Shown here: positions 6,053 through 11,931 of the stretch, piece after piece
How the letters are laid out: every line of letters begins with the position of its first letter
How positions within the stretch are numbered: the stretch's first letter is position 1
Assembly: GCA_903872255.1 (NCBI GenBank)
Contig: CAIQJW010000143.1
Span: 1 to 11,931 of the forward strand
DNA: 11,931 bases
Direction: 5' to 3'
From: an uncultured delta proteobacterium
Lineage (GTDB): Bacteria > Desulfobacterota > Syntrophorhabdia > Syntrophorhabdales > Syntrophorhabdaceae
Position numbers and translations under genes: made by a program
Notes under the pieces: model-generated
Told to the model about the DNA's origin: nothing
The model's database searches: none
What the model saw: the letters and a program-made list of their open reading frames with translations, nothing else

Positions 6053-6733
6053 ATGCCAGTCATTAAGATCGGTCGTCTTGTATCATGCTACATCGTGAGG
6101 GAAGTGCCGGGCAAGGACATGTACCTGGCCCTGATCGAGGGAACCGGCCTGCTCGGGTATCTTCCGAAAATGTCGGCATACAAAAAATACAGGGAAAGGG
6201 AAGAATGTACAGCGGCTGTATTTGTGATACGCGATGGCAAGATCTTCCTGAGCCAGAGGTCTCCGCAGTTTTTTCGCCGTGTTGCTGAAGCGGTTCTCTC
6301 GCCCCCTATACGCGACGGAAAAATACGGGTCCGAAGAGCGGCCTCAATAGCAAACAGCGCCTTTGCCAAGGTCTCCGTTGAAGGGTTAGGCGGCCTCGAT
6401 CCGCTGACAGTTTCTTTGCAATATCTTGAAAAAGTTAAGAATTATACCGGAGATACCATAACTATTGTGCGATACAGTCCCGACATAAAAGAATATATTG
6501 TGAACGCGCTCGTCCCTGCGCCGGCCGAAAAGGTGGTTCACGTCCTGTATTCGCATAGCCTTCGTGAAGCGATTGTGCGGGTTGACCCGCAATATTGCGG
6601 TTTTTTTGTTGGAAAAGGAGGTTCGAATGTTGCAACCGCTGCCAAGCTCCTGGACCTGAAGATACTCATAAAAAGCGCTGAGCAGAATATATACGGCCCG
6701 GGAAAGGCCAGGGGGCTGGCCCGATGCTGCTGA
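6053..6733 (+). CDS. NusA-like RNA-binding protein: S1 plus two KH domains, no N-terminal RNA polymerase-binding domain
   Basis: The 226-residue protein reads like the middle of transcription factor NusA. Residues 1-67 resemble an S1 domain and end in IFLSQRSPQFFRRVAEAV, matching NusA's 'ILSRTHP.FLRRLFE' junction. Residues 83-154 follow KH1: PPIRDGKIRVRRAAS, AFAKVSVE, then TITIVRYSPDIKEYIVNAL, matching 'IDI..WS.DP.EFI.NAL'. Residues 160-210 follow KH2 with VGKGGSNVATAAKLL (GKGG at 187-190) and LKILIKSAE. The NusA N-terminal domain of about 125 residues that contacts RNA polymerase is absent. The KH1 GxxG loop (GPRG in NusA) is lost, replaced by a sequence around GGLDPLTV. The protein ends in a short basic tail with CC. 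RNA binding by KH2 is likely; a role in antitermination or as free RNA-binding protein is inference. It overlaps the next gene by 10 bp. Confidence 0.75.
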   Translation: MPVIKIGRLVSCYIVREVPGKDMYLALIEGTGLLGYLPKMSAYKKYREREECTAAVFVIRDGKIFLSQRSPQFFRRVAEAVLSPPIRDGKIRVRRAASIANSAFAKVSVEGLGGLDPLTVSLQYLEKVKNYTGDTITIVRYSPDIKEYIVNALVPAPAEKVVHVLYSHSLREAIVRVDPQYCGFFVGKGGSNVATAAKLLDLKILIKSAEQNIYGPGKARGLARCC

Positions 6734-7068
6734 TCAAAAACAGTGGCCTTAAGAATTTTACCGTGACGGTGCTGTTGTCGGTCTCGTGCTCCGTCACAAC
6801 CATTGCGGCGTATCACGTTTATTTTTCGCAAAGGACGGTCGTCATGGATATCGCCGGTTTTATAGCGTCTCAAAAAGAGGGGTATATGGCAGGGAAGATC
6901 TCGGCAGGCGAGCTCGTTCAGAATATCGACACTCTTGTTTCCCGGATTGGAACTGTGAAAAGGGATAGGGTACTCATTCTTGACCAGACGGCGGCGACAG
7001 GTTTCGCAAAAGGCAGATCTACCGTTACCGACCCTGCCGCCGAGGATGATGACGACCAGGAACGATAG
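6724..7068 (+). CDS. Small membrane protein resembling F-type conjugation protein TrbI
   Basis: The 114-residue protein has a short cytoplasmic start, one membrane span (about 11-34), and a periplasmic domain. The domain begins TVVMDIAGFIASQK, continues with a helix (SAGELVQNIDTLVSRIGTV), then RVLILDQTAATGFAKG and TVTD, and ends in an acidic tail. The order 'xVxxDxxxxI..., long helix, hydrophobic strand, A.G...DIT' is that of the TrbI protein of F-type type IV secretion systems, usually about 120 residues. The similarity is in pattern rather than in long identities. No other conjugation gene is visible, so it would be an orphan or have a different job. It starts inside the last codons of the NusA-like gene, with GGGGG eight bases upstream, so the two are probably coupled in translation. 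Confidence 0.55.
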   Translation: MLLIKNSGLKNFTVTVLLSVSCSVTTIAAYHVYFSQRTVVMDIAGFIASQKEGYMAGKISAGELVQNIDTLVSRIGTVKRDRVLILDQTAATGFAKGRSTVTDPAAEDDDDQER

Positions 7069-7128
7069 AGGTCCCGCAAGTACCCGCTGACAGAATATTC
7101 CTGGTATGATAAGCTTAAGGTGCTTCTT

Positions 7129-7347
7129 ATGGAAAATATGAGCATATGTCCCCGTTGCGGGGGAAACAATATTACGGCCGGTGTCCGGGTTAACCAGACA
7201 GCCGACGCAGGTACTGTGGGCCTTTCCTATAAGACGAAATTTGTGATAATGGGCACCGAGAGATTATACGCAGACATTTGCAGTGATTGCGGTACCGTTG
7301 TCCGGTTTTTTGTAAAGAACCCCGCCCGGCAATGGTACACAAAATAA
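7129..7347 (+). CDS. Zinc-ribbon small protein
   Basis: The 72-residue protein has two Cys pairs, ICPRCGG near the N-terminus and ICSDCGT near residue 50, which together form a four-Cys zinc ribbon. The segment between is strand-rich (TVGLSYKTKFVIMGTERLYADIC), consistent with a beta ribbon scaffold. There is no other domain. I chose ATG 7129 because AAGG lies eight bases upstream; GTG 7120 and ATG 7138 are alternatives in the same frame. It follows the TrbI-like gene by 60 bp on the same strand and meets the hydrolase gene tail to tail with 25 bp between the stops. The function is unknown; such ribbons bind nucleic acid or protein. Confidence 0.8.
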   Translation: MENMSICPRCGGNNITAGVRVNQTADAGTVGLSYKTKFVIMGTERLYADICSDCGTVVRFFVKNPARQWYTK

Positions 7348-7372
7348 GACCTCGGCCCCCGGCGTTGAGAGC

Positions 7373-8332
7373 CTAGGGTCTGTCATTCGCCTTTAAAAAT
7401 TCACCAATACTTTCAAGATACGCATCCTGTTCCTCGAACATTGCAAGGTGTGAGCTTTCTTCGAATATCCGGAGCTTGGAACCAGGGATGTGGGACCGGT
7501 ACCAGGCCGTTGCCGCAGGTGTTGCTTCATCATATCTGCCGGCTGTAAAGAGCGTAGGCACTTTGATCTCGTTAAGCCGGCCGACGCGTTCGTATGCCTT
7601 CAGGTTTCCCGTGGGGAACCATTCGCTCGGCCCCCACATTATCCTGTATATTTTTTGATTTGCCCGGTCAAAGGCCTTAAGGAGTTCCGGCGGCCATGGG
7701 CTGAGCCGGCACAGGTAGTTTTTCAGGTATTCTGCCGCGGCCGCCTCGTACTCTTTGGAGCCGGTAGTGCCTTCCATTTCGTGTTTCTTGATGGTCTGAC
7801 GGGTGGTGAACGGCAGTTTCTCTATTAAACGGTTCGCATCCTCCGCCCAGCGCTTAACGCTGAGACAGGGGCTCGCAAGCGTGAGGCTTTTCACCCCTTC
7901 CGGCTTTGTCAACATATAGTCTACGGCCAGCATGGTGCCCCACGAATGTCCGTACAGATGGACCTCTTTCAATTTGAGCCCGGCCCGGACCTGGGCAAGC
8001 TCTTCGACAAATCTTTCAATACGCCACAGTTCATCGTTGTCCGGATTGTCCGACCGTCCGCACCCCAATTGATCGTATATGATGACCGGCCGGTCCGCAG
8101 AGAGCTTTTCGAGAGGCTTGAGGTAAGCGCTAGAACTGCCCGGACCTCCGTGGATAAGGATCACGGGTGTCGCATTTCCCGAACCGATCATGCGGTACCA
8201 GACCTTTCCTCCGGTAACCGGAATGAATCCTTCACGTACGGCGGGCCCGGGATAAATGGAGCATGCAGCAAGAAATAAATGCGTGAAAATAAGGCATGCC
8301 ACAAGCGCCTGACGATGCAGTCTTAAACTCAA
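7373..8332 (-). CDS. Lipid-anchored alpha/beta hydrolase, proline iminopeptidase-like (peptidase family S33)
   Basis: The 319-residue protein opens with a signal peptide ending in the lipobox LAAC, so Cys24 is likely lipidated and the enzyme sits on the outer or inner membrane facing the periplasm. The fold motifs are clear: HGGPG (61-65, oxyanion loop typical of proline iminopeptidase-type enzymes), YDQLGCGRSD (86-95), and the nucleophile elbow GHSWG with Ser130. GRYDEATP gives Asp268, and SSHLAMFE gives His295, completing the triad. A helical cap lies between about 155 and 250. Proline iminopeptidases are usually cytoplasmic, so a lipoprotein form suggests release of N-terminal residues from peptides in the periplasm, or another amide or ester substrate. 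Translation starts at TTG with AGGAG about seven bases upstream; no ATG is available. Confidence 0.88.
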   Translation of the reverse strand: MSLRLHRQALVACLIFTHLFLAACSIYPGPAVREGFIPVTGGKVWYRMIGSGNATPVILIHGGPGSSSAYLKPLEKLSADRPVIIYDQLGCGRSDNPDNDELWRIERFVEELAQVRAGLKLKEVHLYGHSWGTMLAVDYMLTKPEGVKSLTLASPCLSVKRWAEDANRLIEKLPFTTRQTIKKHEMEGTTGSKEYEAAAAEYLKNYLCRLSPWPPELLKAFDRANQKIYRIMWGPSEWFPTGNLKAYERVGRLNEIKVPTLFTAGRYDEATPAATAWYRSHIPGSKLRIFEESSHLAMFEEQDAYLESIGEFLKANDRP

Positions 8333-8367
8333 AGAGGTCTCCTTTTATGGTTTGCTCGTCCGAAAAT

Positions 8368-8397
8368 CTTATAACGGTTGGTAACCGCATATGTCAA
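8368..8397 (-). promoter_or_regulatory. Strong sigma-70-like promoter for the hydrolase gene, with an operator-like palindrome in its spacer
   Basis: On the minus strand a full-consensus TTGACA (8392-8397) is followed after 18 bases by TATAAG (8368-8373). The spacer contains CGGTT-GGT-AACCG (8375-8387), a perfect five-base inverted repeat. This position, between -35 and -10, is where MerR-type activators or repressors bind. The resulting leader to the TTG start would be about 30 bases. Confidence 0.65.
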
Positions 8398-8419
8398 GAA
8401 ATGAGCGATGGCAGGTCCC

Positions 8420-8447
8420 TTGATTTTTCACCGGCCTTCATGATAAT
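8420..8447 (+). promoter_or_regulatory. Possible promoter for the metallopeptidase gene
   Basis: TTGATT (8420-8425) and GATAAT (8442-8447) are 16 bases apart and lie 30 bases before the ATG at 8478. The layout is the same as that of the promoter at 5023-5050. It stands back to back with the hydrolase promoter. Confidence 0.5.
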
Positions 8448-8477
8448 CTTCGGCGTTGCGATAAAACGGGAGGCATC

Positions 8478-8984
8478 ATGGGATTAAGATACGATGAGGT
8501 GGATGATCATACAACCGACCTGCTCAAAGAGGTGAGATCTAAAGATTTCCCTGAACTGGTAAATGCCAAGATAAAAGTGCTCTTTGACCTGAGAAAAAGA
8601 AAATCGGGAGGGATGGTAGTCCTTGCCAGGATAATAAAGTCGAATGACCTTATCCGCCATCTGACACGGGACGGTGCCGACTATTATAACGGGTATGACT
8701 ACATCATCACCCTAGACAAAAAATGCTGGGAAAATATTACGGACCTCGACAGGGTAAAGATCCTCCGGCATGAATTAAGACATACATTCTTCGATATAGA
8801 ATCGGATGATAACCCGTATAAGCTCTTAAATCACAGTGTTTCCGATTTTTACGAAGAGGTCGACCTGAACAAGAACGATCCCCGCTGGCGCGAGCGGGTT
8901 GCGACCCTTACCGAAGATATCTACGAACAGGAGAAAGAAGCCCGCACGGAGAAGAAGAATAAGAATAAGAATCGTAAGGCGTAA
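8478..8984 (+). CDS. Predicted zinc metallopeptidase, phage-metallopeptidase type
   Basis: The 168-residue protein carries HELRH (98-102), a zinc-binding HExxH motif, preceded by DYIITLDKKCWENI. It is followed by LNHSVSDFYEEVD (His119) and a WRERV segment. This layout, 'YDYVI.ld...W..l....r..lL.HEL.H', then 'H.v.eF...v......W', is that of the putative phage metallopeptidase domain family (PF18894 as I remember it). There is no signal peptide, so it acts in the cytoplasm. The last 15 residues are a Lys/Asn/Arg low-complexity tail. Its final Arg-Lys-Ala and stop codon are encoded by the CGTAAGG repeat that fills the 3' junction, so the tail length may have been altered by that element. GGAGG is four bases before the ATG. 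The substrate is unknown. Confidence 0.8.
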   Translation: MGLRYDEVDDHTTDLLKEVRSKDFPELVNAKIKVLFDLRKRKSGGMVVLARIIKSNDLIRHLTRDGADYYNGYDYIITLDKKCWENITDLDRVKILRHELRHTFFDIESDDNPYKLLNHSVSDFYEEVDLNKNDPRWRERVATLTEDIYEQEKEARTEKKNKNKNRKA

Positions 8985-9102
8985 GGCGTGAGGAGTAAAA
9001 GCGCTGAGTTTTTCGGAAAGACGCTTGAAGGGCCAGCGGATATTCTTTAACCTGGAACCAAGAATTTATAACGCCTTACGCCTTACGCTCTCACGTCTTA
9101 CG
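8973..9102. repeat. Inverted pair of CGTAAGG-type repeats between convergent genes (copy 2)
   Basis: The left arm starts at 8973, inside the metallopeptidase gene, with CGTAAGG twice and then CGTGAGG in 7-base steps. The right arm (9069-9102) contains the perfect reverse complement of 8973-8989, 17 bases, at 9071-9087, and further variants up to one base from the stop of the lipoprotein gene. The outer size is 130 bases, close to the 125 of copy 1, but the interiors are not alike. As in copy 1, each arm reads CGTAAGG along the coding strand of the gene it follows. I see no clear poly-T terminator in this interval. Confidence 0.85.
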
Positions 9103-9103
9103 A

Positions 9104-9607
9104 TCATTTTTTCTGAGATACCTGAAGCTGTATCCCGTTCTTCCCTTTTTCCATCTCGCTTACCGCTACGGTCGCGTGCCGGTTGTCCTTGTCGTATCCC
9201 ATCGTGACCGTTGTTCCCATCGCGAACGACGTTATTTCCTTCCACCCCTGCTGCTTCATCTGTTCTTTATAAGAGGCGACGATCTTTTCGATATTTTCCT
9301 GGCTTATCAGGGTAAGGTGGACCATATCGCCGGCCGTCAGTGAATTTAAGACCTGGGTTTTGGGATATATCGGGACATCCTTCGGGAACGTGTCGGGAAC
9401 CTGGACGTTTCCGCCTGACGTTACCGTCGTATTCCCCTCTTTGACAGTTACCTTGCCCTGTGACATGTCGACGCTTACCTTCCCGCCGCTCTTTTGCTGG
9501 ACGAATTTCTCGATCGCCTTTTCCTCCGGGCTTTTGCCGCAACCGGTTAAAAAGCAGGGAATAACGAGAACCATTGCGAGAAAAAATATCACAGACCTGT
9601 TTGTCAT
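9104..9607 (-). CDS. Small lipoprotein of unknown function
   Basis: The 167-residue protein has a signal peptide with the lipobox LTGC, so Cys23 is the likely lipidated residue. A low-complexity, strand-rich stretch with repeated short turns follows (residues 40-70, GGKVSVDMSQGKVTVKEGN and similar). After it comes a compact domain beginning PDTFPKDVPIYPKTQVL, with SQENIEKIVASYKEQMKQQGW and a beta-rich end (VTMGYDKDNRHATVAVSE). The 'fPkDvPiYp...' start followed by a helix and 'Y...m...GW' is a recurring pattern in uncharacterised lipoproteins; no function is known to me. GGAGG lies five bases before the ATG. It lies 100 bp downstream of glucokinase on the same strand and is convergent with the metallopeptidase. 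Confidence 0.88.
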   Translation of the reverse strand: MTNRSVIFFLAMVLVIPCFLTGCGKSPEEKAIEKFVQQKSGGKVSVDMSQGKVTVKEGNTTVTSGGNVQVPDTFPKDVPIYPKTQVLNSLTAGDMVHLTLISQENIEKIVASYKEQMKQQGWKEITSFAMGTTVTMGYDKDNRHATVAVSEMEKGKNGIQLQVSQKK

Positions 9608-9707
9608 GCTTGCCTCCTTTTAATTTTATAAATTGCTGAAATGCTTCTATTTTCGCCCAATTCGTAAAGTTTTAAGGGTGGATCATATTTTCCTGCCCTG
9701 CTATCCC

Positions 9708-10688
9708 TCATTGCTCTTTTCCCTGCCGGCATTCTGTCCTTAAGTTTATGGCGCCGTAATGTGCGGCCCCCCAGAGGCCGCTGTCCTCGGTTAATATCAA
9801 TGTGGCCGGAATATTCTCAAGGATCGGGCCATAGTGCAGCGAATCGCTGAACTCGTCTCTAAAATGATCGTTATCAACGAGAAATGGATTTCTCATTGCG
9901 ACCCCCCCGGCAATGAAGAGACCTCCGAGCGCAAGCACGGTCAGTGCGTAATTACGCGCCGCCCGGGCGTAAAATCGCGCAAAAAGAACCGTCGTCTCTG
10001 AATCAGGGTCGATCTCCGCCACGACCTCGGCCGGAGTGAGAGAGCGCCCTGTCAGAAAAGAATGCAAATATGTCAGGCCGGGACCGCTTACAACGATATC
10101 CCCGAACGGATACCGTGCCCCGGTCCTCGCAAGCAGATAGTCGCGGTATTCAGTTTCAATTTTTCCATAAAAGGGAAACGCGGTATGACCCGCCTCAGAG
10201 GGCAATGGCAGGAATCTGCCCTCATCCGTCAAGGCGAGAGCACAATGCCCGAGACCGGTGCCTGCCCCGATCACAGCGATATTGGCGCCGCTTTCCGTTT
10301 GACCTGCCCGGATGGTCCGGGTTTCCAGGTATTGGCTTAAGGGGCATGCAAAAGCCTGCGCAACAAAATCGTTTATAAGGAAGATCCTCGTGCCTGCCTC
10401 CCTGGTCCGAAGGCCGGAAATATCTACAGCCCAGGGGACGTTTGCCAGTTTTGCGTACGTCTTCCCTTTAATGGCCCCGGGTACAGCAAGGACGAGGGCA
10501 TCCCACGCGAAATTTAGCGTGATTGAGCCTGCCTCCCGTGCCTTTTCCAACAGGTCCTCAAGTGATAATGCGCTGTGCGTTGCCAGCCAAAACCCGTCTT
10601 CATACAACAATTCGCCCGTATCGGAGGCCCTGAAATGGGCGAAACGGCTGTTCGTCCCCCCGATATCGACAGCAAGTATGTTTTTCAT
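9708..10688 (-). CDS. glk: Glucokinase
   Basis: The 326-residue cytoplasmic enzyme phosphorylates glucose with ATP to glucose 6-phosphate, close in length to E. coli Glk (321). Motifs are in order: VDIGGTNSR near the N-terminus (phosphate-binding loop), LINDFVAQAF with Asn106-Asp107 (Asp as catalytic base), VIGAGTGLG (adenosine/phosphate region), EAGH (165-168, EGGH in most relatives), GPGLTYLHSFL, and GGLFIAGGVAMRNPFL. The longer reading frame that begins 180 bases upstream would add residues with no glucokinase similarity and would overlap the purF-like gene, so I start at ATG 10688. The ribosome site there is weak (AGGGA about 11 bases away). The gene follows the PurF-like gene by 44 bp and is probably co-transcribed. 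Confidence 0.92.
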   Translation of the reverse strand: MKNILAVDIGGTNSRFAHFRASDTGELLYEDGFWLATHSALSLEDLLEKAREAGSITLNFAWDALVLAVPGAIKGKTYAKLANVPWAVDISGLRTREAGTRIFLINDFVAQAFACPLSQYLETRTIRAGQTESGANIAVIGAGTGLGHCALALTDEGRFLPLPSEAGHTAFPFYGKIETEYRDYLLARTGARYPFGDIVVSGPGLTYLHSFLTGRSLTPAEVVAEIDPDSETTVLFARFYARAARNYALTVLALGGLFIAGGVAMRNPFLVDNDHFRDEFSDSLHYGPILENIPATLILTEDSGLWGAAHYGAINLRTECRQGKEQ

Positions 10689-10732
10689 GCCAGGTTGCTT
10701 CCCTTCATAACACCTCGTTGCCGGGGATCTTC

Positions 10733-11931
10733 TCAGGTGCAGCAGGCCATGCCTTCCCCGATCCAGCAGTGCAGGCAGAGTTTTTCCCGGGGCAGGCCGA
10801 TCGCCGCTACCATGTTCTCCATTGTTTGAAATTTCAACGTCGTTACGTTTATTTCCCGTGCGATCCAATCGACCATGGTCTTATATTTTTCTGATGTATC
10901 GTCGAGATACTCGGTAACATTGTCGACATGTCTTCCTTCGATCGCATTGATCGCACGGCGGGCGGCGAGTTCATCGATCGATCGGGTGGAGAGGGCAAAT
11001 TTACAGTGAAACATAAGGGGGGGACATGCCGGCCTCACATGGATCTCCTTCGCCCCGGATTCCCATAATTTTACAACCGTAAAATTCTTGAGTTGCGTTC
11101 CCCGGACGATGGAATCCTCGCACAGGACGATCCGGTTGCCCTTTATGACCTCCCTGATAGGAATCAGTTTCATCGTTGCGACAAGGTCCCGTATTTCCTG
11201 GGAAGGGGGTGTGTAACTCCTGCCATATCCCGGCGTGTATTTTACAAGCGGCCTGCGGTAGGGAAGGCCCGATTCCATTGCGTAACCGATCGCATGCCCG
11301 ACCCCGGAATCAGGGACCCCGGCAACAAGATCGGCCTCGACGTCGTCATTCTTTGCGAGCAGCCTTCCTGAACGCTCCCTGACCACCTCAACGCTGATCC
11401 CTTCATAGCTTGATGCCGGATAACCTGTGTATATCCACAGGAATGAACATATCTGGTTCTGCTTTCCTCCCGCCACCAGGGTTGTGAGACCATCCTGGTT
11501 TATCGTTACGATCTCGCCGGGTTCAAGATATTTTACTAAATGGAAGCCCAGGTTCAGAAATGAGCAGTCTTCTGTAGCCACCGCATAATCACCATCTTTT
11601 TCACCGATCACAAGCGGCGTCCTGCCGAGTTTGTCCCGGGCCGCGAAAATACCTTTATCCATAAGCAACAGGATGGATGCCGAACCTTCGATACGTTCGT
11701 AGACGCCCTTGATCCCATCAATAACCGTACTTCCCTGCGTGATAAGTTTGGCGATAAGCTCGACTGAATTTATCCCGCCCCCGGACATTTCGCTGAACGT
11801 TTCCCCGGAATCTAGAAGTTCTTTGGCCAGTTCGTTTGTGTTCTCGACAATTCCCGTTGAAACGATGGCGAATGTCCCGAACTTTGAACCAATGATGAGC
11901 GGCTGAGCGTCGCGGTCGCTTATGACACCTA
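10733..11931 (-). CDS. purF: Divergent PurF-like amidophosphoribosyltransferase, N-terminus outside the window
   Basis: About 398 residues are visible; the gene enters from beyond base 11931, so the N-terminal catalytic Cys cannot be checked. The first part is a class II glutaminase domain (ISDRDAQPLIIGS, then VENTNELAKELLDSG and RDKLGRTPLVIG). The second is a phosphoribosyltransferase domain with AGVPDSGVGHAIGYA, YGRSY and the PRPP loop CEDSIVRGTQ (codons 11093-11122). The four Cys that bind the [4Fe-4S] cluster in Bacillus-type PurF have equivalents here: codons 11447-11449, 11003-11005, 10775-10777 and 10766-10768. Departures from standard PurF are clear. The usual oxyanion HNGN reads STGI, so the Asn is Thr (codon 11855-11857). 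The loop VDDSIVRGTT becomes CEDSIVRGTQ. The C-terminus ends in CACCT-like extra cysteines (MACCT). It may be a paralog with altered activity. It overlaps nothing downstream; glucokinase follows by 44 bp. Confidence 0.8.
   Translation of the reverse strand, partial: GVISDRDAQPLIIGSKFGTFAIVSTGIVENTNELAKELLDSGETFSEMSGGGINSVELIAKLITQGSTVIDGIKGVYERIEGSASILLLMDKGIFAARDKLGRTPLVIGEKDGDYAVATEDCSFLNLGFHLVKYLEPGEIVTINQDGLTTLVAGGKQNQICSFLWIYTGYPASSYEGISVEVVRERSGRLLAKNDDVEADLVAGVPDSGVGHAIGYAMESGLPYRRPLVKYTPGYGRSYTPPSQEIRDLVATMKLIPIREVIKGNRIVLCEDSIVRGTQLKNFTVVKLWESGAKEIHVRPACPPLMFHCKFALSTRSIDELAARRAINAIEGRHVDNVTEYLDDTSEKYKTMVDWIAREINVTTLKFQTMENMVAAIGLPREKLCLHCWIGEGMACCT

Noticed and set aside
6053..7068. 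Remnant of a conjugative element, given the TrbI-like protein
   Set aside because: No other transfer, relaxase or integrase gene is visible and there is no att-like repeat, so a mobile element is not supported.
7348..7372. Terminator between the zinc-ribbon and hydrolase genes
   Set aside because: Only a weak AGACC/GGTCT pairing without a T run is visible in the 25 bases.
10689..10868. Longer N-terminal extension of glucokinase
   Set aside because: The extra 60 residues have no glucokinase similarity, overlap the end of the PurF-like gene, and the canonical MKNILAVDIGGTN start is at 10688.

Overview
The window is a stretch of bacterial chromosome, densely coding on both strands, with no rRNA, tRNA, CRISPR array, insertion sequence or phage module that I can see. 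A low-potential-looking Rieske/cytochrome b pair, complex II genes, a DUF6485-type Cys-rich protein and several lipoproteins together suggest an anaerobic or facultative Gram-negative such as a Nitrospirota or Desulfobacterota member. That placement is an inference from gene content and is weak.

Region 1 (1-4948, all minus strand) is a compact respiratory operon. In transcription order it encodes a single SdhC-like membrane anchor, the SdhA flavoprotein, the SdhB iron-sulfur protein, a Rieske protein, a b6-type cytochrome b with a C-terminal PEWY region, and an 81-residue single-span membrane protein. Neighbours overlap by 4 to 20 bp or are 13 bp apart, so complex II and a quinol-oxidising bc-type complex are probably made from one transcript. 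No c-type cytochrome and no SdhD are present. A cut-off gene at the window edge (1-396) resembles the N-terminus of type IIG restriction-modification enzymes.

Region 2 (4949-7347) starts with a divergent promoter region. It then has an unknown charged protein (+), a DUF6485-like Cys-rich protein (-) meeting it tail to tail, a NusA-like RNA-binding protein that lacks the RNA polymerase-binding N-terminal domain (+), an overlapping small membrane protein resembling the F-type TrbI conjugation protein (+), and a zinc-ribbon protein (+).

Region 3 (7373-9607) has a lipid-anchored alpha/beta hydrolase (-), a predicted zinc metallopeptidase of the phage-metallopeptidase type (+), and a small lipoprotein (-). 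Region 4 (9708-11931, minus) has a divergent PurF-like amidophosphoribosyltransferase, cut at the window edge, followed by glucokinase.

Two convergent gene junctions (5568-5703 and 8985-9103) carry the same repeat family built on CGTAAGGCGT. It sits as inverted arms directly at each gene's 3' end, and one copy supplies the stop codon of the metallopeptidase gene. No single complete new system is obvious. The best candidates for something undescribed are the truncated NusA-like/TrbI-like pair, the complex II + Rieske/cyt b operon with a minimal anchor, the divergent PurF, and the REPIN-like 3'-end repeats. No gene-free stretch exceeds 300 bases; the longest is 5896-6052.
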